In this document: piece after piece, positions 1 through 10,466 of the stretch
Position numbering within the stretch: the stretch's first letter is position 1
Layout of the letters: each line of letters starts with the position of its first letter
Assembly (NCBI RefSeq): GCF_014170375.1
Contig: NZ_LZZW01000012.1
Coordinates: 1-64,000, forward strand
Origin: Variovorax sp. UMC13
GTDB lineage: Bacteria; Pseudomonadota; Gammaproteobacteria; Burkholderiales; Burkholderiaceae_C
Direction of reading: 5' to 3'
Length of the DNA stretch: 64,000 nt
Notes under the pieces: model-generated
What the model was told of the DNA's origin: nothing
What the model saw: only the letters and a program-made list of their open reading frames with translations
Databases searched by the model: none
Program-made: the position numbers and the translations under genes

Positions 1-1000
1 TGAGCAATCCGCTGATGCTGGGCGGCGGCGCGCTGATCCTGCTGCTGCTGGCCTTCCTGGCCTACCGCTTGACCCAGAGCCGGCGCCGCGACGCCGGCGA
101 GAGCGTGTTCCTGGAAAGCCGGCTGCCCAAGGACTCCTTCTTTGCGGCCAGCGGCGGCGAATCGGTGGACACCAGGAACCGCAATTCGGTGGTGTCCTCG
201 CTGTCGTATTCGCCCAGCCAGCTCGACACCGGCGACGTGGACCCGGTGGCCGAGGCCGACGTCTACCTCGCCTACGGCCGCGACCTGCAGGCCGAGGAAA
301 TCCTGCGCGAAGCGCTGCGCATTAACCCGGAGCGCGTGGCCATCCATCTCAAGCTGCTCGAGATCCACGCCAAGCGCCGCGACCTGCGCGCCTATGAAGC
401 GCTGGCCGCCGATGTCCACAAGCTCACCGGCGGCACCGGCAGCGACTGGAACCGCGTGGTCGACATGGGCAAGGAACTGGATCCGGGCAACCCGCTGTAC
501 GAAGCGGGCGTGCGCCCGGTCGCCGACGCCGTGCTGCCGGTGGCCGCGGTCGCCGTGGCCGCCGCTTCGGCCGAACCCCGCAGGAGGCACCACCGGCGCT
601 GCCCGCCGAGCACGACGCATCGAACGACTTCGACACCGACTTCAACACCGCCCCCGGCGCGCTGGAGACCCCTGGCTTCTCGATGCCGATGCCGGTCGAC
701 GAGCACACCCGTCCGGCCGAACTGCGCCCCGCGCCCAAGGACGACTCCGGCTTCATCGAATTCGACATGAGCGCACTGTCCGGCCTCAACGGCCGGGATG
801 CGGGCGAGACCGAGCCGGGCCGCCTCGAAGCACTGGACGACGGCGCCGACAACCCGCACGCCATCAAGCTGTCGCTGGCGCGCGAGCTGCAGGCGCTGGG
901 CGACACCGAAGGCGCGCGCTCGCTGGTCGAGGAAGTCGAGGCCGAAAGCGTCGGCGACCTGAAGACCCAGGCGAGGCAGCTGCTCGCCGAGTGGGCTTGA
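1..1000 (+). CDS. fimV: FimV C-terminal part (5' truncated by window, apparent frameshift)
   Basis: The 3' part of the polar hub protein FimV, an inner-membrane protein linked to type IV pilus twitching and cell-pole organisation. The frame is open from base 3. It shows a transmembrane segment (about bases 15-70), a TPR-like cytoplasmic stretch ([20 protein letters not shown]) and, at the end, the typical FimV C-terminal helix bundle ([20 protein letters not shown], stop at 998-1000). The N-terminal and tail parts lie in different frames. The switch falls near the C4 run at 576-579, where one extra C would restore [14 protein letters not shown]. Either the gene is broken or there is a one-base sequencing error. 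The order fimV-truA-trpF is usual in Burkholderiales. Confidence 0.85.
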
Positions 1001-1037
1001 ACACGCGCGCCGCACCGACCGCGGCCCGCTTTTTCCC

Positions 1038-1859
1038 GTGAGGCTGGCCCTCGGCGTCCGCTACAACGGCCAGGCCTACCAGGGCTGGCAGAGCCAGCTC
1101 TCGGGCCGGACCGTGCAGGACAAGCTCGAAGCCGCGCTGGCGCGCTTCGCCGACCGGCCCATCTCCACGCTCTGCGCGGGCCGCACCGACACCGGCGTGC
1201 ACGGGCTGAACCAGGTGGTGCACTTCGACACCGACATCGAACGCACACCCTTTTCCTGGGTGCGCGGCACCAACCGCTACCTGCCGCCGGACATCGCGGT
1301 CCAGTGGGCCCACCCGGTGCCCGATGCCTTCCACTGCCGCGCCAGCGCGCTGGCGCGCCGCTACCGCTACGTGCTGTCGCAGTCGCCGGTGCGCCCCAGC
1401 CTCGATGCCGGCCGGGTCGGCTGGTCGATGTACCCGCTGGACGGCGACGCGATGCGCGCCGCGGCCGCCCTGCTCATCGGCCAGCACGACTTCAGCTCCT
1501 TCCGCGCCTCGGCCTGCCAGGCGCGTTCGCCGGTCAAGACGCTGCGCCGCATCGCCATCACGCAGCACGACGCCTCGCCCGACGGCGAGCGCTGCCACTG
1601 GCACTTCGAGTTCGAGGCCGACGCCTTCCTGCACCACATGATCCGCAACCTCATGGGCTGCCTGGTGCGCGTCGGCCGGGGCGATGCGCGGCCCGAATGG
1701 ATCGCCGAGGTGCTGGCCGCGCGCAGCCGCAAGGTCGCCGCGCCCACCTTCTCCGCCGACGGCCTCTACTTCGTCGGCCCGCTCTACGACGCGGCCTGGG
1801 GCCTGCCGCCGGAGTCGACCTGGCAGGCCGAGGACGCTGCGTATGATGGTTCGCCATGA
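1038..1859 (+). CDS. truA: tRNA pseudouridine(38-40) synthase TruA
   Basis: TruA isomerises uridines 38, 39 and 40 in the tRNA anticodon stem-loop. The protein has 273 residues, a normal family length. The catalytic aspartate is D51 in [10 protein letters not shown], and the N-terminal [11 protein letters not shown] motif is typical. The start is GTG at 1038, 37 bases after fimV; the first conserved strand (LALGVRYNG) begins immediately, so a later start is unlikely. Its stop overlaps the start of trpF by four bases (ATGA), which suggests translational coupling in a truA-trpF unit. Confidence 0.95.
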   Translation: MRLALGVRYNGQAYQGWQSQLSGRTVQDKLEAALARFADRPISTLCAGRTDTGVHGLNQVVHFDTDIERTPFSWVRGTNRYLPPDIAVQWAHPVPDAFHCRASALARRYRYVLSQSPVRPSLDAGRVGWSMYPLDGDAMRAAAALLIGQHDFSSFRASACQARSPVKTLRRIAITQHDASPDGERCHWHFEFEADAFLHHMIRNLMGCLVRVGRGDARPEWIAEVLAARSRKVAAPTFSADGLYFVGPLYDAAWGLPPESTWQAEDAAYDGSP

Positions 1860-2536
1860 CTTCCGCCACGCGCATCCGCATCAAGGTCTGCGGCCTCACC
1901 CGTGAACAGGATCTCGACGCGGCCGTGAACGCCGGCGTCGACGCCGTCGGTTTCGTGCTCTACCCGGCCAGCCCGCGCGCGGTGAGCGCCGAGCGCGCCG
2001 CCGAACTCGCGTCGCGGCTGCCGCCCTTTGTCACGCCGGTGCTGCTGTTCGTCAACGAGACGCCGGAAAACACCGTGGCAGCGCTGGCCCGCGTGCCGGG
2101 CGCGATGGCCCAGTTCCACGGCGACGAGTCGCCCGCGCAATGCCTGGCCGCCAGCGGCCGGGGCGCCCACCGCTTCCTGCGCGCGGCCCGTATTCCGCTG
2201 GGTCTGGCAGGGGCAGGCTTCGACCTCGTAAAATACGCTTCCGATTTCTCCCACGCCCAGGCCATCCTGCTCGACGCCCATGTCGACGGTTATGGCGGTG
2301 GCGGCAAGGCATTCGATTGGTCACTTCTTCCACCCGCCGTCGACGCTCACCTCGTCTTGAGTGGTGGACTCACACCTGCAAACGTGGCCGATGGCATTCG
2401 CCAGCTCCGGCCGCGTTGCAAGTCGCTGGCCGTTGACGTGAGTTCCGGCGTCGAGATGTCCAAGGGCATCAAGGACGCCGCCAAGATCCGTGATTTCGTC
2501 GCGGCCGTCAGGGCCGCCGAGCTCGCATCCTCCTGA
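1856..2536 (+). CDS. trpF: Phosphoribosylanthranilate isomerase TrpF
   Basis: Third step of tryptophan synthesis: Amadori rearrangement of N-(5-phosphoribosyl)anthranilate to CdRP. It is a single-domain TIM barrel of 226 residues. The N-terminal [10 protein letters not shown] contains the general-base cysteine (C12), and [18 protein letters not shown] carries the acid aspartate and a phosphate-binding glycine stretch. It is separate from trpC, unlike the fused enterobacterial enzyme. It overlaps truA by 4 bases and is followed after 50 bases by trpB. trpE, trpG, trpD and trpC are not in this window. Confidence 0.95.
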   Translation: MTSATRIRIKVCGLTREQDLDAAVNAGVDAVGFVLYPASPRAVSAERAAELASRLPPFVTPVLLFVNETPENTVAALARVPGAMAQFHGDESPAQCLAASGRGAHRFLRAARIPLGLAGAGFDLVKYASDFSHAQAILLDAHVDGYGGGGKAFDWSLLPPAVDAHLVLSGGLTPANVADGIRQLRPRCKSLAVDVSSGVEMSKGIKDAAKIRDFVAAVRAAELASS

Positions 2537-2586
2537 CCGCCGCACCGTCTCGTTTCCGACGGGCGCGGCCCATCGAATCGAGATTT

Positions 2587-3855
2587 ATGACCTACCAGCA
2601 ACCCGATGCCAGCGGCCATTTCGGCCCCTACGGCGGCAGCTTCGCGAGCGAGACGCTCACCCATGCCATCGCCGAACTGCGCGATGCCTACGCCAAGTTC
2701 AAGGACGACCCGGACTTCCTGGCCGAATTCCACTACGAGCTCAAGCACTTCGTGGGCCGGCCCTCGCCGATCTACCACGCGGCGCGCACCAGCCGCGAGG
2801 TCGGCGGCGCGCAGATCTACCTCAAGCGCGAGGACCTGAACCACACCGGCGCGCACAAGATCAACAACGTGATCGGCCAGGCCATGCTGGCGCGCCGCAT
2901 GGGCAAGCCGCGCGTGATCGCCGAGACCGGCGCCGGCCAGCACGGCGTGGCGACCGCGACCATCTGCGCGCGCTACGGCCTCGAATGCGTGGTCTACATG
3001 GGCAGCCAGGACGTGCAGCGCCAGAGCCCCAACGTCTACCGCATGAACCTGCTGGGTGCCACGGTGGTGCCGGTGGAATCGGGCAGCAAGACGCTCAAGG
3101 ACGCGCTCAACGAGGCGATGCGCGACTGGGTCACGAACGTGGAAAACACCTTCTACATCATCGGCACCGTGGCCGGCCCGCACCCCTACCCGACCATGGT
3201 GCGCGACTTCCAGAGCGTGATCGGCACCGAATGCATCGAACAGATGCCCTCGATGCTGGCGGCCCAGGGCCTGCTGGGTGACGGCCGCCAGCCCGACGCC
3301 GTGGTCGCCTGCGTGGGCGGCGGCAGCAACGCGATGGGCATCTTCCATCCCTACATCCCCTTCGCCGGCACCCGCCTGATCGGCGTCGAGGCGGCGGGCG
3401 AAGGCCTGGACAGCGGCAAGCATTCGGCCTCGATCCTGCGCGGCAGCTCGGGCGTGCTGCACGGCAACCGCACCTACCTGCTGCAGAACGAGGACGGCCA
3501 GGTGACCGAAACGCACAGCATCAGCGCCGGCCTCGACTACCCGGGCGTCGGCCCCGAGCACGCCTACCTGGCCGACATCGGCCGCGCCGAATACGTGGGC
3601 ATCACTGACACCGAGGCGCTCGAAGCCTTCCACTACCTGTGCCGGACGGAGGGCATCATTCCCGCGCTCGAATCCAGCCACGCCGTGGCCCATGCGATGA
3701 AGCTCGCCAAGACCCTGCGCACCGACCAGTCGATCCTGGTGAACCTCTCGGGGCGCGGCGACAAGGACATCGGCACCGTGGCCGACCTCTCGGGCGTCGA
3801 TTTCTACGACCGCCCCTCGATGCGCGGCCTGAGCGTGAAGGGAGGCAAGGCATGA
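2587..3855 (+). CDS. trpB: Tryptophan synthase beta chain TrpB
   Basis: Condenses indole with serine to give tryptophan, using PLP, in the alpha2-beta2 tryptophan synthase complex. The protein has 422 residues. The PLP lysine is K91 in HTGAHKINN, and the phosphate-binding GGGSNAMG loop is present, as is the GAGQHG segment. The C-terminus ([12 protein letters not shown]) is typical. The start codon follows a 50-base spacer after trpF in which I see no clear separate promoter. The stop overlaps the trpA ATG by four bases, consistent with coupled, equimolar synthesis of the two subunits. Confidence 0.97.
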   Translation: MTYQQPDASGHFGPYGGSFASETLTHAIAELRDAYAKFKDDPDFLAEFHYELKHFVGRPSPIYHAARTSREVGGAQIYLKREDLNHTGAHKINNVIGQAMLARRMGKPRVIAETGAGQHGVATATICARYGLECVVYMGSQDVQRQSPNVYRMNLLGATVVPVESGSKTLKDALNEAMRDWVTNVENTFYIIGTVAGPHPYPTMVRDFQSVIGTECIEQMPSMLAAQGLLGDGRQPDAVVACVGGGSNAMGIFHPYIPFAGTRLIGVEAAGEGLDSGKHSASILRGSSGVLHGNRTYLLQNEDGQVTETHSISAGLDYPGVGPEHAYLADIGRAEYVGITDTEALEAFHYLCRTEGIIPALESSHAVAHAMKLAKTLRTDQSILVNLSGRGDKDIGTVADLSGVDFYDRPSMRGLSVKGGKA

Positions 3856-4697
3856 CCCGGATTGCCGCCGCCTTCGAGGCCCTGCAAAAGGACGGGCGCC
3901 GCGCGCTCGTGCCCTACGTGACCGCCGGCTTCCCCTACGCCGACATCACGCCCGAACTCATGCACGGCATGGTCGAGGCCGGTGCCGACGTGATCGAACT
4001 GGGCGTGCCTTTTTCCGACCCGATGGCCGACGGCCCGGTGATCCAGAAGGCCGGCGAGGCCGCTCTGGCGCTGGGCGTGGGCACGAAGCAGGTGCTGGCC
4101 ATGGTCGCGGCCTTCCGCCAGACCAACGACCACACGCCGGTCGTGCTGATGGGCTACGCCAACCCGGTCGAGCGCTACAACGGCGTGCACGGCGCGGGCA
4201 GCTTCATCCGCGACGCGGCCGCCGCCGGCGTCGACGGGCTGCTGGTGGTCGACTACCCGCCCGAAGATTGCGAGGACTTCGCGGCCGACCTGCGCACGGC
4301 CGGCATCGACCTGATCTTCCTGCTGGCGCCCACCAGCACCGACGAGCGCATGGCGCAGGTCGGGCGCATCGCGACCGGCTATGTCTACTACGTGTCGCTC
4401 AAGGGTGTGACGGGTGCCGGCCACCTCGACACCGAGGCGGTCGGGCGCATGATCCCGCGCATCCGCCAACACGTGGGCGTGCCGGTGGGCGTGGGCTTCG
4501 GCATCCGCGACGCGGCCACGGCGCAGGCGGTCGGCTCGGCCGCCGACGCGGTGGTGATCGGCACCCGGATCATCCAGCTGATCGACGGCCAACCGCGCGA
4601 GAAGGTGGTGCCGGCGGTGCGTGAGTTCCTGGCCGGCATCCGCGACGCACTGGACGCCCTGCCCGCGGCTACCCCCAAGAACGCGGCTGGCAGATAA
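3852..4697 (+). CDS. trpA: Tryptophan synthase alpha chain TrpA
   Basis: Cleaves indole-3-glycerol phosphate to indole and glyceraldehyde-3-phosphate; indole is channelled to TrpB. The TIM barrel has 281 residues, with catalytic Glu49 ([11 protein letters not shown]) and Asp60 (ADGPVIQ) at the same numbers as the enterobacterial enzyme. The frame is open further upstream inside trpB, but the ATG overlapping the trpB stop (ATGA) gives the standard N-terminus [11 protein letters not shown]. Last trp gene of the group; a 95-base spacer with an inverted repeat separates it from accD. Confidence 0.96.
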   Translation: MTRIAAAFEALQKDGRRALVPYVTAGFPYADITPELMHGMVEAGADVIELGVPFSDPMADGPVIQKAGEAALALGVGTKQVLAMVAAFRQTNDHTPVVLMGYANPVERYNGVHGAGSFIRDAAAAGVDGLLVVDYPPEDCEDFAADLRTAGIDLIFLLAPTSTDERMAQVGRIATGYVYYVSLKGVTGAGHLDTEAVGRMIPRIRQHVGVPVGVGFGIRDAATAQAVGSAADAVVIGTRIIQLIDGQPREKVVPAVREFLAGIRDALDALPAATPKNAAGR

Positions 4698-4718
4698 TTG
4701 CCCGTTGCCTGACCCCAG

Positions 4719-4745
4719 CCCCTCTTTCACATGGTGGGAGAGGGG
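4719..4745. repeat. Inverted repeat between trpA and accD
   Basis: The arms CCCCTCT (4719-4725) and AGAGGGG (4739-4745) pair perfectly. An inner CAC/GTG pair lies within the 13-base loop. There is no T-run after it, so it is a poor intrinsic terminator. It may be an mRNA processing or stabilising hairpin between trpA and accD, or a dispersed palindromic element. Confidence 0.5.
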
Positions 4746-4792
4746 AGCAGATCGTCGCGCGGGCCCGCCCGTGCGAAAACATAGGATTGCCC

Positions 4793-5665
4793 ATGAGCTG
4801 GCTTGAAAAACTGCTACCCCCGAAGATCGCCCAGACCGACCCCAGCGAGCGCCGCCAGATGCCCGAAGGCCTCTGGATCAAGTGCCCGAGCTGCGAGACC
4901 GTGCTCTACAAGACCGACCTCGAGCACAACCAGAACGTCTGCCCGAGCTGCAGCCACCACCACCGCATCGGCGCCCGGGCCCGGCTCGACGCCTTCCTCG
5001 ACCCCGAAGGCCGCTATGAACTGGGCCAGGAAGTGCTGCCGGTCGACGCGCTGAAGTTCAAGGACAGTCGCAAGTACCCCGAGCGGCTCAAGGAAGCGCT
5101 GGAGAACACCGGCGAGACCGACGCGCTGATCGTCATGGGCGGCTCGGTCCACAGCATCAACGTGGTCGTGGCCTGCTTCGAGTTCGAATTCATGGGCGGC
5201 AGCATGGGCAGCGTGGTCGGCGAGCGCTTCGTGCGCGGCGTCGAGACCGCGATCGAGCAGAAGGTGCCCTTCATCTGCTTCACCGCCACCGGCGGCGCGC
5301 GCATGCAGGAAGGCCTGCTGTCGCTGATGCAGATGGCCAAGACCAATTCCGCCCTCACGCACCTGGCGAAGAAGGGCCTGCCCTACATCAGCGTGCTGAC
5401 CGACCCGACCATGGGCGGCGTGAGCGCCGGCTTCGCCTTCGTCGGCGACGTGGTGATCGCCGAGCCCAAGGCGCTGATCGGCTTCGCCGGCCCGCGCGTG
5501 ATCGAATCCACCGTGCGCGTGACGCTGCCCGAAGGCTTCCAGCGCGCCGAGTTCCTGCAGACCAAGGGCGCGATCGACTTCATCAGCGACCGGCGCGAGC
5601 TGCGCAAGACGATTGCCAGCACCCTGGCGATGCTGCTGCGCCAGCCCGCCGACGCAATTCTCTAG
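4793..5665 (+). CDS. accD: Acetyl-CoA carboxylase carboxyltransferase subunit beta AccD
   Basis: Beta half of the carboxyltransferase that moves CO2 from carboxybiotin to acetyl-CoA, the committed step of fatty-acid synthesis. It has 290 residues. The N-terminal four-cysteine zinc ribbon is C31-x2-C34 and C50-x2-C53. The crotonase-like carboxyltransferase core follows, with [19 protein letters not shown] and [10 protein letters not shown] chose ATG 4793 ([11 protein letters not shown]), preceded by AGGA. An in-frame TTG two codons earlier is possible but less likely. Convergent with the YggT gene. Confidence 0.96.
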   Translation: MSWLEKLLPPKIAQTDPSERRQMPEGLWIKCPSCETVLYKTDLEHNQNVCPSCSHHHRIGARARLDAFLDPEGRYELGQEVLPVDALKFKDSRKYPERLKEALENTGETDALIVMGGSVHSINVVVACFEFEFMGGSMGSVVGERFVRGVETAIEQKVPFICFTATGGARMQEGLLSLMQMAKTNSALTHLAKKGLPYISVLTDPTMGGVSAGFAFVGDVVIAEPKALIGFAGPRVIESTVRVTLPEGFQRAEFLQTKGAIDFISDRRELRKTIASTLAMLLRQPADAIL

Positions 5666-5712
5666 CGCCTGTCAGGCGCCGACCCAGCTTCCGCGAGAGG
5701 CTGGCGTCCGCC

Positions 5713-6267
5713 TCAGATCATGAACACCCGCGCCATCAGGTTGCCCAGCACGATGGCCAGCACCTGCAGCAGCACGATGGCGGCCAGCGGCGACAGGTCG
5801 ATACCGCCGACCAGCGGAATGATGCGGCGCAGCGGGCGCACGATGGGTTCGGCCAGGCGCGACACCAGGTCGAGCAGCATGGCCGAGGCGCCGGGCACCC
5901 ACGACAGCACGGCGTAGACCAGCAGCAGGGCCGTCAGGCCCGACACCACCAGCTGCAGCAGGCCGATCAGCGACACCAGCGGCAGGATCGCGATGCGACC
6001 GAACTGGCCGACCAGCAGCAACAGCAGCAGGAACTTCACCAGCACCAGCAGCCAGGCCGCCACGGCGCTGGCCAGGTCCCAGCGCTTGACCGAGGGCACG
6101 ATGCGCCGCAGCGGCATCACGATCCAGTCGCTCACCGCGAACACGAAACGGCCCAGCGGGTTGCCGAAGGGCACGCGGTGGTACTGCATGTACAGCCGCA
6201 GCAGGCAGGCGCCGCCCAGCAGGCCCACGATCACATCGAGCAGGAAAGAGGGGATCTGGTAGAGCAT
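5713..6267 (-). CDS. YggT family integral membrane protein
   Basis: A 184-residue membrane protein made of two YggT repeats. Each repeat has hydrophobic helices followed by a proline/arginine motif (VMPLRRIVPSV and IVRPLRRIIPLVGGIDLSP), and the second ends in a long helix near the C-terminus. About four or five membrane segments. The family occurs across bacteria and chloroplasts and is linked to membrane or division-site organisation; its biochemical role is not settled. It stands alone, convergent with accD and divergent from the Lon-domain gene. Confidence 0.88.
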   Translation of the reverse strand: MLYQIPSFLLDVIVGLLGGACLLRLYMQYHRVPFGNPLGRFVFAVSDWIVMPLRRIVPSVKRWDLASAVAAWLLVLVKFLLLLLLVGQFGRIAILPLVSLIGLLQLVVSGLTALLLVYAVLSWVPGASAMLLDLVSRLAEPIVRPLRRIIPLVGGIDLSPLAAIVLLQVLAIVLGNLMARVFMI

Positions 6268-6348
6268 GGCGCGTGCGGCGTGAAGGGACAGGGATGATAG
6301 TCATGCGCGCCGCCGGCCAGGCGCTTCGACGCAGGAGTGCAAGGGTCT

Positions 6349-6377
6349 CTGACACGCGCCCTCGCATCTGCTACGGT
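6349..6377 (+). promoter_or_regulatory. Candidate sigma-70 promoter for the Lon-domain gene
   Basis: CTGACA (6349-6354) and TACGGT (6372-6377) are separated by 17 bases, about 30 bases before the ATG at 6408. The spacing is ideal and the hexamers are fair. Confidence 0.45.
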
Positions 6378-6407
6378 GCGGTTTGCGCGAACTTGTCTTC
6401 CGACACC

Positions 6408-7058
6408 ATGCCGCCCTCCGCCCCGCTTCCTTCGCCGCTGCCGCTGTTCCCGTTGGGATCGGTGCTGTTTCCCGGCGGCTACCTGCCGCTGCGCATCTTC
6501 GAGGTGCGCTACCTCGACCTGATCGGCAAATGCCACAAGCAGGGCCTCCCCTTCGGCGTGGTGAGCCTGACGGCCGGCGCCGAGGTGCGCACGGCCGGCG
6601 CGGGCGTCGAACGTTTCTCCACCGTCGGCACGCTGGCCACCATCCGCAGCCTGCACAGCCCGCAGCCCGGCCTGTTCGAGATCGAATGCCTGGGCACCCA
6701 GCGCTTCGAGGTCCGAAGCAGCGAACTGCAGAAGCACGGCCTCTGGACCGCCGAGGTCGACCCAATGCCCGACGACGTCGCGCTCGGCATTCCGTCCGAC
6801 CTGCAGCATGCGGCCGACGCGCTGCGACGGCTGGTCGACACGCTCGAGCAGCGGCGCATCGCCGCGCAGGATCCGGACCTGCGCCTGCCGATCGCCGCGC
6901 CCTACCGCTTCGACGACTGCGGCTGGGTCGCCAACCGCTGGTCGGAGCTGCTGCCCATGCAGAACACGCTCAAGCAGCGGCTGATGGAGCTCGACAGCCC
7001 GCTGATGCGGCTGGAACTGGTGAGCGACCTGCTGGCGCGCCACAACATCGCCGGCTGA
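6408..7058 (+). CDS. Lon N-terminal-domain (LON substrate-binding) protein
   Basis: A 216-residue protein consisting only of a LON/PUA-like substrate-binding domain, without the AAA+ or protease domains of Lon. The hallmark LPLFPLGSVLFPGGYLPLRI followed by FEVRYLDLI is at residues 10-40, and a helical tail ends the protein (LKQRLMELDSPLMRLELVSD). Such stand-alone proteins are widespread in proteobacteria. They are suspected adaptors or peptide binders, but no function is established. The frame is open upstream to 6273; I place the start at ATG 6408 because the conserved fold begins there and a promoter lies just before it. Confidence 0.88.
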   Translation: MPPSAPLPSPLPLFPLGSVLFPGGYLPLRIFEVRYLDLIGKCHKQGLPFGVVSLTAGAEVRTAGAGVERFSTVGTLATIRSLHSPQPGLFEIECLGTQRFEVRSSELQKHGLWTAEVDPMPDDVALGIPSDLQHAADALRRLVDTLEQRRIAAQDPDLRLPIAAPYRFDDCGWVANRWSELLPMQNTLKQRLMELDSPLMRLELVSDLLARHNIAG

Positions 7059-7068
7059 TCGCCTGGGC

Positions 7069-7095
7069 GCCCGCCAGGGGACGGCGGGCTAAAAT
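7069..7095 (+). promoter_or_regulatory. Hairpin followed by -10-like TAAAAT upstream of lysS
   Basis: GCCCGCC (7069-7075) pairs with GGCGGGC (7083-7089) over a 7-base loop, and TAAAAT (7090-7095) follows at once, 46 bases before the lysS ATG. The hairpin may end the upstream transcript and the TAAAAT may be the lysS -10 box. No good -35 is visible. Confidence 0.4.
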
Positions 7096-7140
7096 CACGG
7101 GCTTCGCGCGGCACCGCTCGTGCCCTCCAGACCCTTGCCC

Positions 7141-8661
7141 ATGACCGAACCTACGACCTCCCCCGCTCCCGCAATCGACGAAAACCAATTGATGGCCGAG
7201 CGGCGCGAGAAACTCAAGGCGCTACGCGCCGGCCAGGGCGTCGCCTTCCCCAACGACTTCAAGCCCGCGCACCGCGCCGTGGGCCTGGCCGCTTCGCACG
7301 GCGAAGCCAGCGCCGAGTCGCTCGAAGCGCAGCCCGTGACGGTCAGCGTCGCCGGCCGCATGATGCTCAAGCGCGTGATGGGCAAGGCCAGCTTCGCCTC
7401 GGTGCAGGACGCCACCGGCCGCATCCAGCTCTACGTGACGCGCGACGCGCTGGGCGAAGAGGTCTACGCCGACTTCAAGCGCTGGGACCTGGGCGACATC
7501 GTCGGTGCCAAAGGCACCTTGATGAAGACCAAGACCGGCGAGCTGTCGGTCAAGGTCACGTCGCTGCGCCTGCTCACCAAGAGCCTGCGCCCGCTGCCCG
7601 ACAAGTTCCACGGCATGGCCGACCAGGAGCAGAAGTACCGCCAGCGCTACGTCGACCTGATCACCGACGAATCGGCGCGCGACCGCTTCAAGGCACGCAG
7701 CAAGGCCGTGAGCGCGCTGCGCGAGTTCATGGTGGCCAACGACTTCCTCGAGGTCGAGACGCCCATGCTGCACCCGATTCCGGGCGGCGCCAACGCCAAG
7801 CCCTTCAAGACGCACCACAACGCGCTCGACCAGGAGATGTTCCTGCGCATCGCGCCCGAGCTCTACCTCAAGCGCCTGATCGTGGGCGGCTTCGAACGCG
7901 TGTTCGAGATCAACCGGAGCTACCGCAACGAGGGCATCTCGGTGCGGCACAACCCCGAGTTCACGATGATGGAGTTCTACGCGGCCTACTGGAACTACCA
8001 GGACCTGATGGACTTCACCGAGCTGATCATCCGCACGATCGCGAAGAAGACCACCGGCGGCGAGCAGCTGACTTACCAGGGCAAGGCCGTCGACCTGAGC
8101 CAGCCCTTCGAGCGGCTCACGATCCGCGAAGCCATCGTCAAGCACACCGACGCCGGCGCCAACGTCGACGACACGACCTGGCTGATCAATGCCCTGCGCA
8201 AGCTCGGCCTGAATGAAGAGAAGGACAAGCTCTCGCAGCGCAGCCTGGCGAGCCTGCAGGTGCTGTACTTCGAGGAAACGGTCGAAGAGAAGCTCTGGCA
8301 GCCGACCTTCATCATGGAGCACCCGACCGAGATCTCGCCGCTGGCCCGCGCCAACGACGAACGCCCCGAAGTCACCGAGCGCTTCGAGCTCTACATCACC
8401 GGCCGCGAGTTCGGCAACGGTTTCAGCGAGCTCAACGACGCCGAGGACCAGGCCGCGCGCTTCAACGCGCAGGTCGCGGCCAAGGACTCGGGCGACGACG
8501 AAGCCATGTTCTACGACCACGACTTCGTGCGCGCGCTCGAGTACGGCATGCCCCCCACCGGCGGCTGCGGCATCGGCATCGACCGCTTCATGATGCTGCT
8601 GACCGACTCGCCGAGCATCCGCGACGTGATCCTGTTCCCCGCACTGCGTCGAGAAGCTTGA
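7141..8661 (+). CDS. lysS: Lysyl-tRNA synthetase, class II
   Basis: Charges tRNA-Lys with lysine in the cytoplasm. The protein has 506 residues. The N-terminal OB-fold anticodon-binding domain ([19 protein letters not shown]) is followed by the class II catalytic core: motif 1 around [21 protein letters not shown], motif 2 [20 protein letters not shown], motif 3 [13 protein letters not shown]. The ATG at 7141 gives the normal N-terminus; a GTG at 7120 in the same frame is less likely. Its stop overlaps the TTG start of the next gene (TTGA), so the Hsp70-like gene is probably co-transcribed. Confidence 0.96.
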   Translation: MTEPTTSPAPAIDENQLMAERREKLKALRAGQGVAFPNDFKPAHRAVGLAASHGEASAESLEAQPVTVSVAGRMMLKRVMGKASFASVQDATGRIQLYVTRDALGEEVYADFKRWDLGDIVGAKGTLMKTKTGELSVKVTSLRLLTKSLRPLPDKFHGMADQEQKYRQRYVDLITDESARDRFKARSKAVSALREFMVANDFLEVETPMLHPIPGGANAKPFKTHHNALDQEMFLRIAPELYLKRLIVGGFERVFEINRSYRNEGISVRHNPEFTMMEFYAAYWNYQDLMDFTELIIRTIAKKTTGGEQLTYQGKAVDLSQPFERLTIREAIVKHTDAGANVDDTTWLINALRKLGLNEEKDKLSQRSLASLQVLYFEETVEEKLWQPTFIMEHPTEISPLARANDERPEVTERFELYITGREFGNGFSELNDAEDQAARFNAQVAAKDSGDDEAMFYDHDFVRALEYGMPPTGGCGIGIDRFMMLLTDSPSIRDVILFPALRREA

Positions 8662-9938
8662 ACGCGACGAACGCCGGCATCGGCATCGATTTCGGCACCT
8701 CCAACTCCGCGATCGCCTGGGCGATCGATGGCGGCATCGCGGAAGCGCTGCCGCTCGAGGGCACGGCCACCACCATGCCGACCGCCCTGTTCTACAACGC
8801 CGAAGACCGCACGACCCATTTCGGCCGCGACGCCGTCGCCATGTATCTGGCGGGGGTCGAAGGCCGGCTGATGCGCTCGCTCAAGAGCCTGCTCGGCAGC
8901 TCGCTGATGCAGGAGACCACGGCCGTCTACGACGGACTGATCAGCTTCCAGGACATCGTCGCGCGCTTCCTGCACGAGCTGGGCACGCGCGCCGAACAGA
9001 CGCTGGGCCACCGGCCCGAGCGCGTGGTGCTCGGCCGGCCGGTGCACTTCGTCGACGACGACGCCAAGCGCGACCGCCAGGCCGAGGACAGCCTGCGCCT
9101 GGCCGCGCGCGCCGCGGGCTTCCGCGAGATCGCGTTCCAGTTCGAGCCCATCGCCGCGGCCTTCGACTACGAGCAGCGCGTGCGCAAGGAATCGGTGATC
9201 CTGATCGTCGACATCGGCGGCGGCACCTCCGACTTCACCGTGGTCCGGCTCGGCCCCGAGCGTGCGGTGCGCCCCGAGCGCAGCGACGACGTGCTGGCCA
9301 CCAGCGGCGTGCACATCGGCGGCACCGACTTCGACCAGCGGCTGAACCTCGAGCGCGTGATGCCGCTGCTGGGCTTCCGCCACCACGACACGCGCGGGCG
9401 CGAGGTGCCGAGCAAGGTCTTCTTCGAGCTCTCGTCCTGGCACCTGATCAACTGGCTCTACGCGCCCAAGGCGGTGCGCCAGGCGCAGGAGCTGCGCACC
9501 AGCTATGCCGACACGCGGTTGCACGCGCGGCTCATGACGGTGCTGGAAGAGCGCTACGGCCACCGCATCGCGAGCGAGGTCGAGCAGGCCAAGATCCAGA
9601 GTTCGATCGGCGACGAGGCCGTGGCCATCGACCTGTCCTTTGCCGAGGCCGGCCTGGGTGCCTCGCTGACGCCGCAGGACATGGCCGAGCAGCTGGCCGA
9701 TGCGCTGGGCAAGGTGGTGGCCAGCGCGCACGAATGCGTGCGCCGCGCCGGCCTGCGCAGCCACGACCTCGACGCGATCTACCTGACCGGCGGCTCCTCG
9801 GCGCTGCGGCCCTTCCAGGATGCGCTGCGGCGCAGCTTCGCCGGCGTCAAGCTGGTCGAGGGCGACCTGTTCGGCGGCGTGGCCGCGGGCCTGGCCTACG
9901 CGGCACGGGCCACGCGCAAGGCCGCCAGCACGGCGTGA
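8658..9938 (+). CDS. yegD: YegD-type Hsp70 family protein
   Basis: A 426-residue actin-fold ATPase related to DnaK, but shorter and with no peptide-binding and lid domains of normal type. Phosphate-1 motif [13 protein letters not shown] (residues 8-20), phosphate-2 [11 protein letters not shown] and adenosine motif [10 protein letters not shown] are all present. The middle region (VVLGRPVHF through [12 protein letters not shown]) matches the E. coli YegD pattern. The start is TTG, overlapping the lysS stop. Client and partner are unknown. The next gene, a metallopeptidase, overlaps its stop, hinting at a joint role in protein quality control (inference). Confidence 0.88.
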   Translation: MNATNAGIGIDFGTSNSAIAWAIDGGIAEALPLEGTATTMPTALFYNAEDRTTHFGRDAVAMYLAGVEGRLMRSLKSLLGSSLMQETTAVYDGLISFQDIVARFLHELGTRAEQTLGHRPERVVLGRPVHFVDDDAKRDRQAEDSLRLAARAAGFREIAFQFEPIAAAFDYEQRVRKESVILIVDIGGGTSDFTVVRLGPERAVRPERSDDVLATSGVHIGGTDFDQRLNLERVMPLLGFRHHDTRGREVPSKVFFELSSWHLINWLYAPKAVRQAQELRTSYADTRLHARLMTVLEERYGHRIASEVEQAKIQSSIGDEAVAIDLSFAEAGLGASLTPQDMAEQLADALGKVVASAHECVRRAGLRSHDLDAIYLTGGSSALRPFQDALRRSFAGVKLVEGDLFGGVAAGLAYAARATRKAASTA

Positions 9939-10459
9939 AGTACCTCGCGCACTACCCGCCTGCGCTGCAGGCGCAGGTGCGCGAGCTGATCGCCGCGCAG
10001 GGGCTGGCGCCCATGCTGCTCAAGCGTTATCCGGCGCTGCACGCGGTGCGCACCGACCGCGCGCTGTACGACTATGTGACGGGGCTCAAGAACGAGTTCC
10101 TGCGCAACGCCGATCCGCTGTCCAAGGTGATGTTCGACAGCAAGCTGCACGTGATCCGCCACGCGCTGGGCACCCACACCACGGTCTCGCGCGTGCAGGG
10201 CAGCAAGCTCAAGGCCAAGCGCGAGATCCGCGTGGCCAGCCTGTTCAAGGCGGTGCCGCTCGAGTGGCTGCGGATGATCGTGGTGCACGAACTCGCACAC
10301 ATGAAGGAGCGCGAGCACGACAAGGCCTTCTATGCGCTGTGCACGCACATGGACCCCGACTACCACCAGCGCGAGTTCGACCTGCGGCTCTACCTGACGC
10401 ACCTCGACACCGGCGGCGCGCGGCTGTGGAATGCCGAGCCGGACAGCGCCGGCTCCTGA
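9935..10459 (+). CDS. YgjP-type (DUF45) zinc metallopeptidase
   Basis: A 174-residue protein of the YgjP/DUF45 family. The gluzincin-like motif VVHELAHMKEREHDKAFY places HExxH at H118-E119-x2-H122, with a further conserved histidine at H128. No signal peptide, so probably cytoplasmic. The start is GTG 9935, overlapping the Hsp70 stop by four bases; the frame is open upstream but upstream codons lie inside the Hsp70 gene. Substrates are unknown. It ends 7 bases from the convergent nagZ stop. Confidence 0.88.
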   Translation: MKYLAHYPPALQAQVRELIAAQGLAPMLLKRYPALHAVRTDRALYDYVTGLKNEFLRNADPLSKVMFDSKLHVIRHALGTHTTVSRVQGSKLKAKREIRVASLFKAVPLEWLRMIVVHELAHMKEREHDKAFYALCTHMDPDYHQREFDLRLYLTHLDTGGARLWNAEPDSAGS

Positions 10460-10466
10460 AGAAGTC

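Noticed and set aside
5665..5679. GCGCCTG-T-CAGGCGC palindrome after accD as a terminator
   Set aside because: The loop would be a single base and no T-run follows; too weak to call.
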